A program made the translations under genes and the position numbers. DNA of 64,000 nt. It comes from Flavobacteriales bacterium. GTDB lineage: Bacteria > Bacteroidota > Bacteroidia > Flavobacteriales_F > PHOS-HE28. This document shows, one piece after another, positions 63,683-64,000 of the stretch. The notes below the pieces were generated by a model. That model ran no database searches and had not been told where the DNA came from. It worked only from the letters and a program-made list of their open reading frames with translations. How positions within the stretch are numbered: position 1 is the stretch's first letter; every line of letters begins with the position of its first letter. The stretch covers positions 248,001 through 312,000 of the forward strand of contig JADKJM010000014.1 of the NCBI GenBank assembly GCA_016721005.1, in the 5' to 3' direction.

Positions 63683-63711
63683 TTGAAGCACGGTAGCCGC
63701 GAATACTTTCG
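63683..63711 (+). promoter_or_regulatory. Promoter of ispE: TTG, 18-bp spacer, TACTTTCG
   Basis: ttg at 63683-63685 and tactttcg at 63704-63711 are 18 bp apart, in the range known for Bacteroidota -33/-7 promoters. The -7 box ends 7 bp before the ispE ATG at 63719. It is the best -33/-7 pair seen in the window. Confidence 0.55.
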
Positions 63712-63718
63712 CGAACCG

Positions 63719-64000
63719 ATGCTCCTTTTCCCTCACGCCAAGATCAATCTGGGTCTCAATGTGGTCCGTAAGCGTACCGACGGCTTCCACGACATCGAGA
63801 CGGTAATGGTGCCGATCCCGCTAACGGATGCATTGGAGGTCATCCGGGATGGATCGGTTCCGAATGGAGAAGCGCACTATGACCGAACGGGTTTACAAAT
63901 CCCTGGAACCAAGGAGGAAGATCTCTGCTTCAAAGCATTCCGAGCTATTTCAAAGGTGAAGGCCATTCCGGGAATACGCATGCACCTGCACAAGTCCATA
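63719..64000 (+). CDS. ispE: 4-diphosphocytidyl-2-C-methyl-D-erythritol kinase IspE (3' truncated by window end)
   Basis: The first 94 codons are present and open to the window edge. The start [20 protein letters not shown], followed by [10 protein letters not shown], is the hallmark of IspE, a GHMP kinase that phosphorylates CDP-methylerythritol in the non-mevalonate isoprenoid pathway; the Lys of AKINLGL and the D-G-F/Y-H motif bind substrate. The ATP-binding GHMP glycine loop would lie past the edge. ATG 63719 is supported by the conserved start and by the promoter just upstream. Confidence 0.92.
   Translation, partial: MLLFPHAKINLGLNVVRKRTDGFHDIETVMVPIPLTDALEVIRDGSVPNGEAHYDRTGLQIPGTKEEDLCFKAFRAISKVKAIPGIRMHLHKSI

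Overview
The window reads as one contig segment of a high-GC Bacteroidota genome, most likely a Flavobacteriales-type environmental lineage; the exact genus cannot be named from sequence alone. Reasons: many secreted proteins end in type IX secretion system (T9SS) sorting domains of both type A and type B (gliding-motility-associated, CHU_C), Bacteroidota-restricted families occur (DUF5606, the so-called asparagine synthetase B-like periplasmic family), and several genes carry a TAnnTTTG-like -7 promoter element close to the start codon, the hallmark of Bacteroidota promoters.

Layout. 1-892: 3' part of a FG-GAP/VCBS T9SS protein. 893-4912: gene-poor, repeat-rich stretch with two interleaved palindromic repeat families, a complete IS3-family element (1795-3214, with inverted repeats and a 3-bp target duplication), a 105-bp/21-bp minisatellite, a perfect 16-bp-arm hairpin and one conserved hypothetical gene. 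4913-6013: mdh. 6014-28756: an ECF sigma factor, an overlapping gene for a membrane protein with a cytoplasmic anti-sigma-like head plus PKD and CHU_C domains, then three tandem paralogous giant type B T9SS surface proteins (CUB-like / PKD / P-domain-like / SprB or Ig-like / CHU_C). The third is about 4,300 residues and holds roughly 40 copies of a ~79-residue module, about 18 of them nearly identical in DNA; three single-base deletions and a scrambled patch interrupt the frame inside this array.

28765-42394: a small secreted protein, gyrB, a TPR plus beta-barrel pair with overlapping genes, ftsE, two overlapping GT4 glycosyltransferases, and two T9SS-tailed proteins, one with a peptidase S74 chaperone domain. 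42395-42989 is non-coding and may hold a short structured RNA. 42990-54472: murB followed by a redox- and protease-rich stretch: two diheme cytochrome c peroxidase-like lipoproteins, an S9B dipeptidyl peptidase, a T9SS-tailed cupredoxin, a T9SS-tailed M28 peptidase and two tandem T9SS-tailed pentaheme cytochromes. 54554-64000: M3 oligoendopeptidase, DUF5606 protein, GT-C membrane protein, GATase-like periplasmic protein, dnaB, a lipoprotein, accA, and the 5' part of ispE running off the end.

How it fits together: core housekeeping genes (mdh, gyrB, ftsE, murB, dnaB, accA, ispE) are interspersed with a large cell-surface programme exported by T9SS. The most interesting unit is the sigma factor / membrane PKD-CHU_C protein directly upstream of three giant type B cargo genes, which could be a self-contained regulator-plus-adhesin locus. 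No tRNA, rRNA or CRISPR array was seen.
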